Shown: in pieces, positions 1-8,902 of the stretch | How the letters are laid out: every line of letters starts with the position of its first letter | Position numbering within the stretch: position 1 is the first letter of the stretch | Source of the DNA: Candidatus Nitrotoga sp. CP45 | GTDB lineage: Bacteria > Pseudomonadota > Gammaproteobacteria > Burkholderiales > Gallionellaceae | DNA length: 64,000 bases | Reading direction: 5' to 3' | NCBI GenBank assembly: GCA_003402375.1 | Contig: QFXJ01000045.1 | Span: 169,290-233,289, forward strand | The notes under the pieces: generated by a model | What the model was told of the DNA's origin: nothing | Seen by the model: only the letters and a program-made list of their open reading frames with translations | Database searches by the model: none | Translations under genes and position numbers: made by a program

Positions 1-167
1 GCATATTCACGCTGCCAAACGCGCTCCATTTTGAGGTTCAGGAAGAAGCTTCGGGCTACGTCCTACACAGCTTCCCAACCAAGGTAAAAAAAGCGCACAA
101 TTCATGTGCTACAAAACCGGATAATTCTAAAACCCCGCGACATTTTCTTTTTTTACCGGTCATTAAA

Positions 168-896
168 ATGAATATATTTTTACCATTCCTTAGTATTGTC
201 TTTTCAAGCGTTGCGATTGCCGCTCCTGTAATGGCTACCAAAGTCAATTCCGACAGTACCGTTACCTTAAATTCAGTTGGTAAGTCAAAGGTAGGTTCAA
301 CAAAAACAGTTCAGCAAAAGAAAAGCAAAAAAATTGTTAACCATGCTAAGAAAAAAGGGGGCAAGAAAGTTGGCATAACGCAACAACCCGTACTAACAAA
401 AAGGGACAACGCTGACGGGACCATTACCTATAAAACATCGGGGAAACCGAAAGCGGATTTATCAGAAACAATTTCACTAAAGGAAAGTAAAGAAATTGAT
501 AAACAAGCTAAGGAAATAGGTGTCAAGGTTATTGATATAAAGGAACAACCCGTCATGACAAAGAAGGTTAATTCTGACGGAAGCGTTACCTATAACTTAG
601 TAGATGATTCAAAGGCCGATTCCCCCGAAACTGTTCCACCTAAACAAGGCAAAGATATCGAAAAACAAGCAGAGGATACAGGGGTAAAAGTTATTGAAAT
701 AAAAGAGCAACCTGTTATGACTAAGAAATTAAACCCAGACGGAACCGTTACCTATAATCCAGTGGGAGAACCGAGCGCCGATACCCCAGAAACTATTCTG
801 AAAAAAGAAGGCAAGGAGGTTGATGACAGATTCAAGGAGCTGGGTGTGAAAGTTATTGACGTTACGCCGAAAAGAGACATAACGCCTCAACAGTAA
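168..896 (+). CDS. Secreted/periplasmic tandem-repeat protein (about four ~54-aa repeats)
   Basis: N-terminal signal peptide MNIFLPFLSIVFSSVAIA-APVMA; recurring units such as QPVMTKKxNxDGTVTYNxV...ETxxxKxGKxxxxxAxxxGVKVIxIKE. Confidence 0.7.
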   Translation: MNIFLPFLSIVFSSVAIAAPVMATKVNSDSTVTLNSVGKSKVGSTKTVQQKKSKKIVNHAKKKGGKKVGITQQPVLTKRDNADGTITYKTSGKPKADLSETISLKESKEIDKQAKEIGVKVIDIKEQPVMTKKVNSDGSVTYNLVDDSKADSPETVPPKQGKDIEKQAEDTGVKVIEIKEQPVMTKKLNPDGTVTYNPVGEPSADTPETILKKEGKEVDDRFKELGVKVIDVTPKRDITPQQ

Positions 897-945
897 TTTC
901 CCAGCCACTTGCAGGTTGCATGCCAGGGATATAATTTTTTAGTGC

Positions 946-1065
946 GTTTAGGGAAACACTGATTAATCCACAATCGTCGTTCCCGCGAAAGCGGGAACCC
1001 AGTTAAATCAATAAGCTGGATCCCCGCTTTCGCGGGGATGACGAATTAATCAGCGTTTCCTTAGG
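946..1065. repeat. MITE/REP-like palindromic element with ~20-bp terminal inverted repeats
   Basis: Left TTTAGGGAAACACTGATTAATC...GTTCCCGCGAAAGCGGGAACCCAG; right CTGGATCCCCGCTTTCGCGGGGATGACGAATTAATCAGCGTTTCCTTAGG, i.e. nested inverted repeats. Confidence 0.8.
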
Positions 1066-1071
1066 TCTCCG

Positions 1072-2400
1072 CTATTTCTTGGTAGACCAAAAACGACTTA
1101 TTAAAGGTTTAACGCTCGTCCCGTGTAAAAGAATGGAAAGCGTGATAACTACGAGCGTCATCTGAATCATTTGCTTAGCGATATTTTCTGGAAGACCATG
1201 CTGTATTGCATACATGAGATAGTAAATGGACCCGATGCCACGCACACCGAACCAACCTATCATCCAGCGTAGGCGCCACGTGGTAGAGGTATAGGCAAGG
1301 CTTATGAATACACTAACGGGGCGGGCTACGGTAAATAGAAATGCAGCTAGAGTGATTGTTTGCCAATTAAAAAATTGAACCGACAGCATTCCACCAATCA
1401 AAAAAACGAGCAGCAGCTCCGATAGCCGCTCTAAATGCTCCTCGAAGATTAAGGCTTCTGCGCTGATTTTAGGAGGGAGATCACTTTCCACGCTCACGCT
1501 AGCTATCTTAGGTTCTTGCGGTTGAACTTCTTGCACTTCCGCTTGATCCCGCTTCAGTTCCATCCGTTTAGTACGGGTTAGCATATTTTCGGTCTGACGT
1601 AATGCAACGCCCGCAAAGAATACGGTCAGGAATCCCCACGCATTAACAGAGACACTCAATCCATAAACTACGGCGATAAGTCCTAGTCCTACCAAATCAT
1701 CTAATACCTCATGCTTGGGGTCTTGCCCACGCAACATCCAGCCCAAATGAGCAAGCGCTGCTCCACCGAACACGCCTAAGCCAATTGCTGCCGAAGTTGC
1801 CCACAGCACATCCAGTAAAATCCATTTTGTACCAAAATCACCGAGTTCATGCAGACCTAGCAACCCCAATCCAAGCATTACAAAAGGGAACCCACTGCCA
1901 TCGTTCATGCCCGCTTCACTTGTTAAAGTAAAACGAAAATGATCATTGTCACCGGCGTGTCGGGACTGTACATCGGTTGCCAAAACCGGGTCGGTGGGCG
2001 CTAAAATCGCTCCAAGCAGTACGCCAGCACCTATGGGAAAATCAAGTACATAGTAAGCAAAAATAGCGACCATTCCCACCGTAATAGCCATGGATACCCA
2101 TGCAAGTAAAATAGGTGGTCGCCAACGCGATAACTTTACCGGCACGGGCATTTTTACCCCCGCCGAAAATAACGAAATCAGGACGGCGATTTCCGTCAAG
2201 AGTTCTAATTGTGCTGATTGTTTAAAGGGATCGAAATGGAATAGATTTAGAAATATAGGGCCGGCTGCAACGCCAACCATTAAATATATAATGGAGGAGG
2301 TAAAGGGCGAACGACCCAGGATGGTGGATGTCAGCCCCCTCGCTAATAAGATACCTCCGATTAGTAAAAACCAGTGTGTATTAGTCATTGCAGACCCCAT
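1072..2400 (-). CDS. Cation:proton antiporter (CPA1/NhaP-type)
   Basis: Multi-TM protein with GAILAPTDPVLATDVQ and SEAGMNDGSGFPFV motifs of CPA1 exchangers; likely ATG at 2388. Confidence 0.85.
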   Translation of the reverse strand: MGSAMTNTHWFLLIGGILLARGLTSTILGRSPFTSSIIYLMVGVAAGPIFLNLFHFDPFKQSAQLELLTEIAVLISLFSAGVKMPVPVKLSRWRPPILLAWVSMAITVGMVAIFAYYVLDFPIGAGVLLGAILAPTDPVLATDVQSRHAGDNDHFRFTLTSEAGMNDGSGFPFVMLGLGLLGLHELGDFGTKWILLDVLWATSAAIGLGVFGGAALAHLGWMLRGQDPKHEVLDDLVGLGLIAVVYGLSVSVNAWGFLTVFFAGVALRQTENMLTRTKRMELKRDQAEVQEVQPQEPKIASVSVESDLPPKISAEALIFEEHLERLSELLLVFLIGGMLSVQFFNWQTITLAAFLFTVARPVSVFISLAYTSTTWRLRWMIGWFGVRGIGSIYYLMYAIQHGLPENIAKQMIQMTLVVITLSILLHGTSVKPLISRFWSTKK

Positions 2401-2731
2401 TAAGATTTAATTTTGCCTCCACCTGATCGAATTTAAAGTGAGTGATTATGCTCACAGTGGGTAAGCTCTTAGTGGTTATTCTTGTATTTGCCCACCAGCA
2501 TCAATGGCTATCGGATGGAATCAGACGGGATATTCTTTATATGGAATCAGGTTTAACGACGTTACTAAATCATACAAGCGAGAATAATTCATCAAACACT
2601 GTATGGACTCAAAGGTCATGCTTAGAAAGATCGGATTTCGCTAGCAGCCGGTTATTTCCGACATGGGAATCCAGAGGTCGGCAGAAAATTTATGTATGAA
2701 CGCCTTGCGGTTATTGAATACACCAAAAACT

Positions 2732-3016
2732 CTAATTTCTCCTTTTATTAAGTAGTTTCCCCAAGGTAAAGCTCAGGACTATGGCAATGCTTAAACATTT
2801 GAGAGGGCTGCTTTGAATGCAACTCCTGCCTTTATCTAAAAGTTGATGATAGGTGTCTTCCAATTGTGCAGCTCGATAAGCAAGTGATTCAACAGTTCTG
2901 TGCGAGCCATCCGCCAAACTAGCAATTACATCCATTTCCTTATCGGCAACCTTATCAATTACCTCGTGCAACGTTGATTCAATATTTTTCTTGGGGTTTG
3001 GTGATGTGGCATCCAT
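2732..3016 (-). CDS. Small DUF883/ElaB-like membrane-anchored protein
   Basis: 94 aa, helical N-terminus, C-terminal TM followed by basic KRRN tail. Confidence 0.5.
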   Translation of the reverse strand: MDATSPNPKKNIESTLHEVIDKVADKEMDVIASLADGSHRTVESLAYRAAQLEDTYHQLLDKGRSCIQSSPLKCLSIAIVLSFTLGKLLNKRRN

Positions 3017-3209
3017 GATTGAATCCTTATTAAAAATTGGAAGAATAGAACCCTCTCCTAAATGCGCGTCCGTAGACTTATCGAGTACAAATAATCACCT
3101 GCAAGGATGAGCTGTAATCTTATTAGCAAGACACAGGGAGCAATCGTAGGTTAATTGAAAGAGAGAGCATGGTCTGTGCGGTGGTACACAATCTGGAAAA
3201 TTATCCAGT

Positions 3210-3798
3210 TTATTTTTTCAGGTCACTGGCTCGGTCGCGCGCTCCCGAGCAAGCGAAGAAGCAAACAGACGGCCCGCAAACCCGCGCTGATACATGACTT
3301 CCATCTTGAATGCCCGAGAGGGCAGCAGAGAACAGACGGTGGATGGTCGAATCCTTCCACACCAGCTTGCCGGTCGCCCCGATGGAACCTTGCCGTCCAG
3401 GGTGGTTTGGATGGTATCGAGATGTTCGGTGCGCTCGGTCAGCACCTTGCGACATTGGCCATAGGCGGTGATGACTTCGGCAGTAATCGCGTCCGTTCGG
3501 GCTTGGGCGATGGCAAAGTGCCGGAATACTTCCTGAATCCAGACTTGCCGGTGGTTTTGCTTTCCTAGCGGATTGGGTAGACGTCGGTGCTCCCGCGAAA
3601 CAGCCAACGAAATAGCGCCATTTTTTCGGCGGTGGAAAGACGAGAGGGTTCCGGCTCCAAGACTGGCGGCACTGGTTCAAGTGTGGTTGGCTCTGGCTGG
3701 CAAGTGCCAATAAAGATACCGTGACCGTCCAGCAACGCGATCAGGCGGGCGTTTTCTGCTTGCAATGCGGTCAACTGATCGCGTTCACTTATCGGCAC
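3210..3798 (-). pseudogene. Decayed TOTE-conflict-system-type helicase gene (internal deletion plus frameshifts)
   Basis: N-terminal motif ERDQLTALQAENARLIALLDGHGI...LSTAEKMALFRWLFRGSTDVY, then in other frames RTDAITAEVITAYGQCRKVLTERTEHLDTIQTTLDGKV and ATGKLV/GVEGFDHPP (helicase C-terminal motifs). Confidence 0.6.
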
Positions 3799-4330
3799 CG
3801 TACTCGGCAAGCAAGTCGTCCATATTGTCACCCACGCCATAGCCGAAGTTATGGCAGGTGCGGCGCACCGTATCCAGCCTGTCCGCAAATGGCTGGCGCT
3901 GAACGTCGGCCAAACTGGCGACGATTTTCAAGGCCTGCTCGAACATTTGCACCAGCGCATCGAAGTAGCCCTCATCCTGCAGGCCGACATCATTGCTGAA
4001 CCCCGCTGCCCGCTCGCAATAGAACACCATCAGCTCGGCCAGACCTTCCGCTTGGCCGATGGCTTTTTTGTAATCGGCGATAGGCTTTTTTGCCTTGGCG
4101 ACCGAGATGTCTTGATTCTTGAACACGTCGGGCCATAGCCAGCGCTCGATGGTTACCTTGTACGGTTTGAGCACGTCGTCGCCCAGATTGAGGCGCGCGT
4201 GCAGGAAGGTTTGGTTATCCTTGTTGGCTGCGTACAGATCTTGCAGCAGACCGAGCAGTCCGGCACGGTCGAAATCGGCCAGTTTGGTTTTGACGTCACT
4301 CCACGAGACTGAGTTTTTCTTGGTGACCAT
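3785..4330 (-). CDS. Hypothetical protein in type I R-M operon
   Basis: Intact 181-aa ORF, tightly spaced after rhuM-like gene. Confidence 0.6.
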   Translation of the reverse strand: MVTKKNSVSWSDVKTKLADFDRAGLLGLLQDLYAANKDNQTFLHARLNLGDDVLKPYKVTIERWLWPDVFKNQDISVAKAKKPIADYKKAIGQAEGLAELMVFYCERAAGFSNDVGLQDEGYFDALVQMFEQALKIVASLADVQRQPFADRLDTVRRTCHNFGYGVGDNMDDLLAEYGADK

Positions 4331-4333
4331 TCT

Positions 4334-5404
4334 TTATTTTCCCTCTTCATCGGATTTGTGTTCAGATTCGATCTGTTTGACCAAGCGGTCGAAATCACTC
4401 TCATACAAGCGATCCTGCACGATGCGGTACTTCTCAAATTCGCTTTCGGCGTGTGCCTTGGCAATTTCCGCCGTGACTTTGCCCGCGTCCTGCAACACTT
4501 TCCGGTCCGTGGCCTCGATAAAGCGGTTGAGGCGCGTTTCCCAATCCTGCATGGTCATGGGAATCTTGCGCTGCGCCATGTCCTCGGCCACATCCAGATA
4601 GGCGTTGACCAGGCGGGAAAGCTGCGCCATTTCCTGCTCGGTCAGGTAGTTCTTGGCCACCACCACATCGAATTTTTGAATCTTGCCCGCCGGGGCATCC
4701 TTCCACGTGCTCAGCCCCATGTTCGCCTTATCGGCGTCTGCACGGTGGTAGACGATCTCGGCCGCCGTCTGCCCGTGGATGGCCCAGTGCAGCTTGTTTT
4801 GCACGGTGGCGAAAAAGCGTTTGGTAGCCAGCGCTGTGATGTCGTAGTCAATCGACGTGGCGTAAATGTCAGTGATCTTCTGGTAGAACTTGCGCTCCGA
4901 AAGGCGAATCTCGCGGATGCGCTGCAACTGCTCTTCAAAATACTGCTCGGTGAGAACGGAGCCACCGGACTTGATGCGCTCGTCATCCATCACATAGGCT
5001 TTGATGGTGAACTGCTCGATGATGCCGGTTGCCCACTTGCGAAACTGTACGGCACGTTCGGAGTTGACCTTGTATCCCACGGCGATGATGGCCGCGAGGC
5101 TGTAGTGCTGAGTGTCGTACGTCTTGCCATCAGCGGCGGTTATTCGAAATTTTCGAATAACTGAATCTTCCTCCAATTCGCTGTCAGAAAACACTTTTTT
5201 CAGGTGGTAGTTGATGGTGTGGGTTTCTACGTCGTAGAGCACGCCCATCATCTTTTGCGTCAGCCAGATGCTCTCATCCGCATAAATGGTCTCCACACCG
5301 CCTTGCCCACTGGCCGCGACGAAGGTCAGGTATTCGGCCGCTGATGAACGGACGAGAGATACCTCGTTTTTCTTGGGCGCTTGCGGTTGTTTGTTCTTGC
5401 TCAT
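4334..5404 (-). CDS. RhuM family protein
   Basis: YADESIWLTQKMMGVLYDVETHTINYHLKKVF...YSLAAIIAVGYKVNSERAVQFRKWAT is characteristic of RhuM; ATG near 5404 (MSKNKQP); the longer ORF reads into a repeat. Confidence 0.85.
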   Translation of the reverse strand: MSKNKQPQAPKKNEVSLVRSSAAEYLTFVAASGQGGVETIYADESIWLTQKMMGVLYDVETHTINYHLKKVFSDSELEEDSVIRKFRITAADGKTYDTQHYSLAAIIAVGYKVNSERAVQFRKWATGIIEQFTIKAYVMDDERIKSGGSVLTEQYFEEQLQRIREIRLSERKFYQKITDIYATSIDYDITALATKRFFATVQNKLHWAIHGQTAAEIVYHRADADKANMGLSTWKDAPAGKIQKFDVVVAKNYLTEQEMAQLSRLVNAYLDVAEDMAQRKIPMTMQDWETRLNRFIEATDRKVLQDAGKVTAEIAKAHAESEFEKYRIVQDRLYESDFDRLVKQIESEHKSDEEGK

Positions 5405-5420
5405 ACCTATCTCCTTTGTT

Positions 5421-5518
5421 CCTCCCCCTTCAAGGGGGAGGTTAGGTGGGGGATGGGGTGTTAAGTTGATCACAAATTTCACCCATCCCCACCCCAGCCC
5501 TCCCCTTGAAGGGGAGGT
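5421..5518. repeat. Dispersed C/G-rich palindromic repeat, empty inverted pair between rhuM and hsdS
   Basis: CCTCCCCCTTCAAGGGGGAGGTTAGGTGGGGGATGGGGTG ... CACCCATCCCCACCCCAGCCCTCCCCTTGAAGGGGAGG. Confidence 0.85.
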
Positions 5519-5522
5519 AGCA

Positions 5523-6749
5523 TTACGCCACCGTGACTTGGCCGTTCATCAGTAGGGGCAGGAGCCAGTCGCGTAATCTGGAAAGCTCTTGATTTTCAAA
5601 AATAGATTGCTTAATTTTTTTAAACCAGGGCGTTACGACATCTTGATATCTTTGTGCGACAGAGCGTTCAGGAAGAACAATTCTTGATTCTTTTAAAAAC
5701 TTGAAATGCCGTGCATATCCATAACTAGATAAGTCGATATCTGATACCACTTGATACATGAGGTAGCCGGGCATTCTTTGGCTTTCGGAAAGCAAAATCT
5801 GCGTGCCATCTGCTCCCCGCGCATAGTTGAAGTTCACCAACTTGACTGCTCTAGTGTGATCGCCAAACACAACATGGGGTTGCTTGGGAACGATTAGGGA
5901 TGATTGTTCGTTTGTAAAACCACAGATATAACTCTGGCCTTGATCGATCACTGGGATCAAGCCGGTCTCAAGGATGTTTTTGTTCAGTATCTTTGTTGTA
6001 GTGGGCACCTTACCCAAGACATCTCCGATAAGCGAATCCTCCCACCCCGCCGGAATCTCCCGTTTCAGGGTGGGGTTGTAAACCATCTTGCCGCCGGAGG
6101 ATTTGTAGGGTTTGCCGTTGGCGTCGGGGAAGTCTAACTGCACGAACCAGTAGTCGTACAGCGTCTTGGCCATCGCCTCCAACTCGGCGTTGATGCGGTT
6201 GTTGCAGTCGATTTTGGCGTCTAGGGCGGAGAGGACGGCGGCGATTTTTTTCTGCTCAGAAATGTCCACAGGCAATACAACGGGAAGCGAACGTATTATT
6301 CCTAGATTAATTAATGGAACAGTGCTCCCTGTGTTTCTATTTGTAATTGCATTAAAAATCCATGGGCTGGCTAGCCACGCGTATAAAAAATTGGGGTCTG
6401 CTTTTTCTGTGTCCGCACGAAACCGGAGTTGCTTGTTTGATATGACATATCTTTTGTAAGCGCCACCCTTGGGAATCATTCCAACTTGGCCGATAGTTCC
6501 AGCGGCGGTGAATATTAGGTCGCCTTCAATTGCGTAAGCATTCAACTCATCTGCCTTTTCCTCTGTCAAAAAAACGAAACCGTCGTCAATAAATTTCCGG
6601 TAGTCGATGGTTAAGTTATTGCCCCGGATAACGGGAATGCCTTCGTTTCTGAAATACTGTTTTCCTATGTTGCTTCCGAATGGCCCCGAAATTACTGATC
6701 GACCTGCTGCCGCCAAATCTCCAAGCCTTACTTTTTTCCTATTACTCAT
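5523..6749 (-). CDS. hsdS: Type I restriction enzyme specificity subunit
   Basis: Two TRD-like halves, GNNLTIDY, SEQKKIAAVLSALDAKIDCNNRINAELEAMAKTLYDYWFVQLDFPD central repeat; overlaps hsdM by 8 bp. Confidence 0.93.
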   Translation of the reverse strand: MSNRKKVRLGDLAAAGRSVISGPFGSNIGKQYFRNEGIPVIRGNNLTIDYRKFIDDGFVFLTEEKADELNAYAIEGDLIFTAAGTIGQVGMIPKGGAYKRYVISNKQLRFRADTEKADPNFLYAWLASPWIFNAITNRNTGSTVPLINLGIIRSLPVVLPVDISEQKKIAAVLSALDAKIDCNNRINAELEAMAKTLYDYWFVQLDFPDANGKPYKSSGGKMVYNPTLKREIPAGWEDSLIGDVLGKVPTTTKILNKNILETGLIPVIDQGQSYICGFTNEQSSLIVPKQPHVVFGDHTRAVKLVNFNYARGADGTQILLSESQRMPGYLMYQVVSDIDLSSYGYARHFKFLKESRIVLPERSVAQRYQDVVTPWFKKIKQSIFENQELSRLRDWLLPLLMNGQVTVA

Positions 6750-8376
6750 ACCGCAATCCCGTCAACTGCTTCCTGATCTCCTGCTCCAACCCCGCCGATT
6801 CCTTGAAAAGCTTGTCCAGGTTGTCGGTAAAGCCCTGCAACTTTGCGGCGAACTGCGCCGGCGTCAGATCGCTGTACTCGATCTTCACGTCGAAATACTG
6901 CCCGGCACTCAAGCTGTAATTCTTGTCGGTGATCTCGTCGTAGCTCACAACCACCGAGAAATCCTCCACCGCCTGCTTGGCGTTGAAGGTAGCGATGATG
7001 CGGTTTTCCTCAGCATCGGAAAGCAGGGTTTTCTGATTCTTGCCATCCTTGACCTTGGTGCCAAGGTTGGAGGCATCAACCAGTACCACACCTTCCTTGT
7101 TGGCGTCGTCGATGAATAGGATGGAAACATTGGTGCCGGTAGTTGCGAAGATGTTGCTGGGCATGGAGACCACGCCGGCGAGCATCTTCTTGTCCACCAG
7201 ATGTTCACGAATCTTCCTGTCGATACCCGACTGGGCGGTGACGAATCCGGTGGGCACCACGACCGCCGCCTTGCCGCCAGGTTTCAGCGAATAGATGATG
7301 TGCTGGAGAAAGAGCTGGTAGATGGACATCTTATCGACGGCCTGCTTGGGAATGTTCGGCACGCCCGCGAAGAAGCGTTCCTGATGCTCCTTGGCGTCCA
7401 GCTCGTTGCGGTCATCACTGAAATCCATCTTGAAGGGCGGATTGCTGACGATGTAGTCGAACTTCTTCAGCACCTTGCCCTCCCGGTGATAGGGGTGGAG
7501 CAGGGTGTTGCCCTGGATGATGTGGGGGATGGAGTGCACTAGGTTGTTGAGGATGAGGTTCAGGCGCAGCAGGCTGGAGGACTTCTGCGAGATGTCCTGC
7601 GAATAGATGCTGCAGCGTTGCTCGCCGATGGCGTGGGCGATGTTCATCAGCAGGGAGCCGGAACCGGCTGATGGGTCGTAGCAACTGACATCCTTGACCT
7701 TGCCGCGCACCGCCTCCGGCACCAGGATGGCTGCCATGATTTTGGCGACGGCGTGCGGGGTGTAATACTCGGCGTATTTGCCGCCGCTGTCTTTGTTGTA
7801 ATCTTTGATCAGGTATTCAAACAGCGCAGCGTAGAAGTCATATTTCTGCGTGAAGATGCGCTCGAAGCTGAAGTCGCCCAATTTGTTGATGAGGGCGCGG
7901 CAGAAGGCGTCGCGCTTGGAGGGATCGGAGATGAATTCGCTGACCCGGTCGAATAGGGTGATCTTGGTGCCGCCATCGGTTTTCACCGCGAAAATTTCAT
8001 TGTTGCTGATAGCGATGTCGCGCAGGGTATCATCAAACAGTTTGGCGAATTCCGGCGCGGTCTGACGGTTCCACAGGTGGGCAATGAAGTGCTCGGGTTT
8101 CAGGCGAGCGGTGTCCGGCCCCATCTGCATTTGCAGCATGTCCAGCTCGTTGGTACTCAGGCTGGCGATGGCTTGTTCCCACTTGTCTGCCTGCGCGAGG
8201 TCGGGCCGGATTTTCTTGGCCTCGAAGGCGAATTTGTCATTGAGAAATTTATAGAGAAAGACCTGGGTGATGATCTTGAATTCGTTGCCGTCGTTGCCCA
8301 AGCCATAGGCGGCGCAGATGGCTTTTATGCTGTCGATCAGCTCACGCGTGCGTTGTTCAAATTCCTGCGTTATCAA
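6742..8376 (-). CDS. hsdM: Type I restriction-modification methyltransferase subunit
   Basis: DPSAGSGSLLMNI SAM motif and NPPF catalytic motif (YIVSNPPFKMDF). Confidence 0.95.
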   Translation of the reverse strand: MITQEFEQRTRELIDSIKAICAAYGLGNDGNEFKIITQVFLYKFLNDKFAFEAKKIRPDLAQADKWEQAIASLSTNELDMLQMQMGPDTARLKPEHFIAHLWNRQTAPEFAKLFDDTLRDIAISNNEIFAVKTDGGTKITLFDRVSEFISDPSKRDAFCRALINKLGDFSFERIFTQKYDFYAALFEYLIKDYNKDSGGKYAEYYTPHAVAKIMAAILVPEAVRGKVKDVSCYDPSAGSGSLLMNIAHAIGEQRCSIYSQDISQKSSSLLRLNLILNNLVHSIPHIIQGNTLLHPYHREGKVLKKFDYIVSNPPFKMDFSDDRNELDAKEHQERFFAGVPNIPKQAVDKMSIYQLFLQHIIYSLKPGGKAAVVVPTGFVTAQSGIDRKIREHLVDKKMLAGVVSMPSNIFATTGTNVSILFIDDANKEGVVLVDASNLGTKVKDGKNQKTLLSDAEENRIIATFNAKQAVEDFSVVVSYDEITDKNYSLSAGQYFDVKIEYSDLTPAQFAAKLQGFTDNLDKLFKESAGLEQEIRKQLTGLRYE

Positions 8377-8813
8377 AGGGGTGCTCCTGTGTTATTAAGG
8401 CTTCCATCTGCTCTATCTCCCTCCCCTTCAAGGGGAGGGTGGGGATGGGGTAAAGTAGTCTTGTTCTGTAAAGCTGTCCAGATAGCCTCGACCACTGCGT
8501 CAGTTTCTTGTAAAACTTGGTTGTTCCAAAATCGCAATACCTCAAATCCAGCTTTCTGCAAACGCCTGTCGCGTTCTCGATCTCGCTCGTTTTCCAAGTG
8601 CTGGCCACCGTCAACCTCGACAATCAAGCACCTTTCCAGACAGACAAAGTCCAATACGAAATCCATGTACGGATGCTGGCGGCGAAATTTACAGCCAGCC
8701 AATTGCCGATTGCGTAGCCGTTGCCATAACCGAATTTCCGCATCGGTCATGCTGTTTCGCAGTGTTCGTTGAAGCTTTTTGACGATAATCGTGCGGTTTG
8801 TTTGAGCCTTCAT
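8373..8813 (-). CDS. DUF559 (Vsr/PD-(D/E)XK-like) endonuclease-domain protein
   Basis: LRNSMTDAEIRLWQRLRNRQLAGCKFRRQHPYMDFVLDFVCLERCLIVEVDGGQH; stop overlaps hsdM start; ORF track start at 8879, likely ATG 8813. Confidence 0.85.
   Translation of the reverse strand: MKAQTNRTIIVKKLQRTLRNSMTDAEIRLWQRLRNRQLAGCKFRRQHPYMDFVLDFVCLERCLIVEVDGGQHLENERDRERDRRLQKAGFEVLRFWNNQVLQETDAVVEAIWTALQNKTTLPHPHPPLEGEGDRADGSLNNTGAPL
8419..8452. repeat. Left arm of C/G-rich palindromic repeat
   Basis: CCCTCCCCTTCAAGGGGAGGGTGGGGATGGGGTA; lies within the 3' coding part of the DUF559 gene. Confidence 0.85.
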
Positions 8814-8817
8814 CTCT

Positions 8818-8857
8818 ACCCCATCCCCACCCCAGCCCTCCCCTTGAAGAGGAGGGA
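8818..8857. repeat. Right (inverted) arm of C/G-rich palindromic repeat
   Basis: ACCCCATCCCCACCCCAGCCCTCCCCTTGAAGAGGAGGGA, inverse of 8419-8452. Confidence 0.85.
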
Positions 8858-8902
8858 GTTTTGTTTCACCCGCTGACATTTACATAGCTTCACTATTTTT
8901 TG

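Noticed and set aside
2442-2699. 85-aa ORF after the antiporter
   Set aside because: No recognisable motif or clear ribosome-binding site; coding status unsupported.
4358-5164. Long antisense ORFs (4358..5164, 9173..9706, 10148..10675, 11069..11686)
   Set aside because: High-GC shadow ORFs opposite rhuM/hsdR with no domain-like features.
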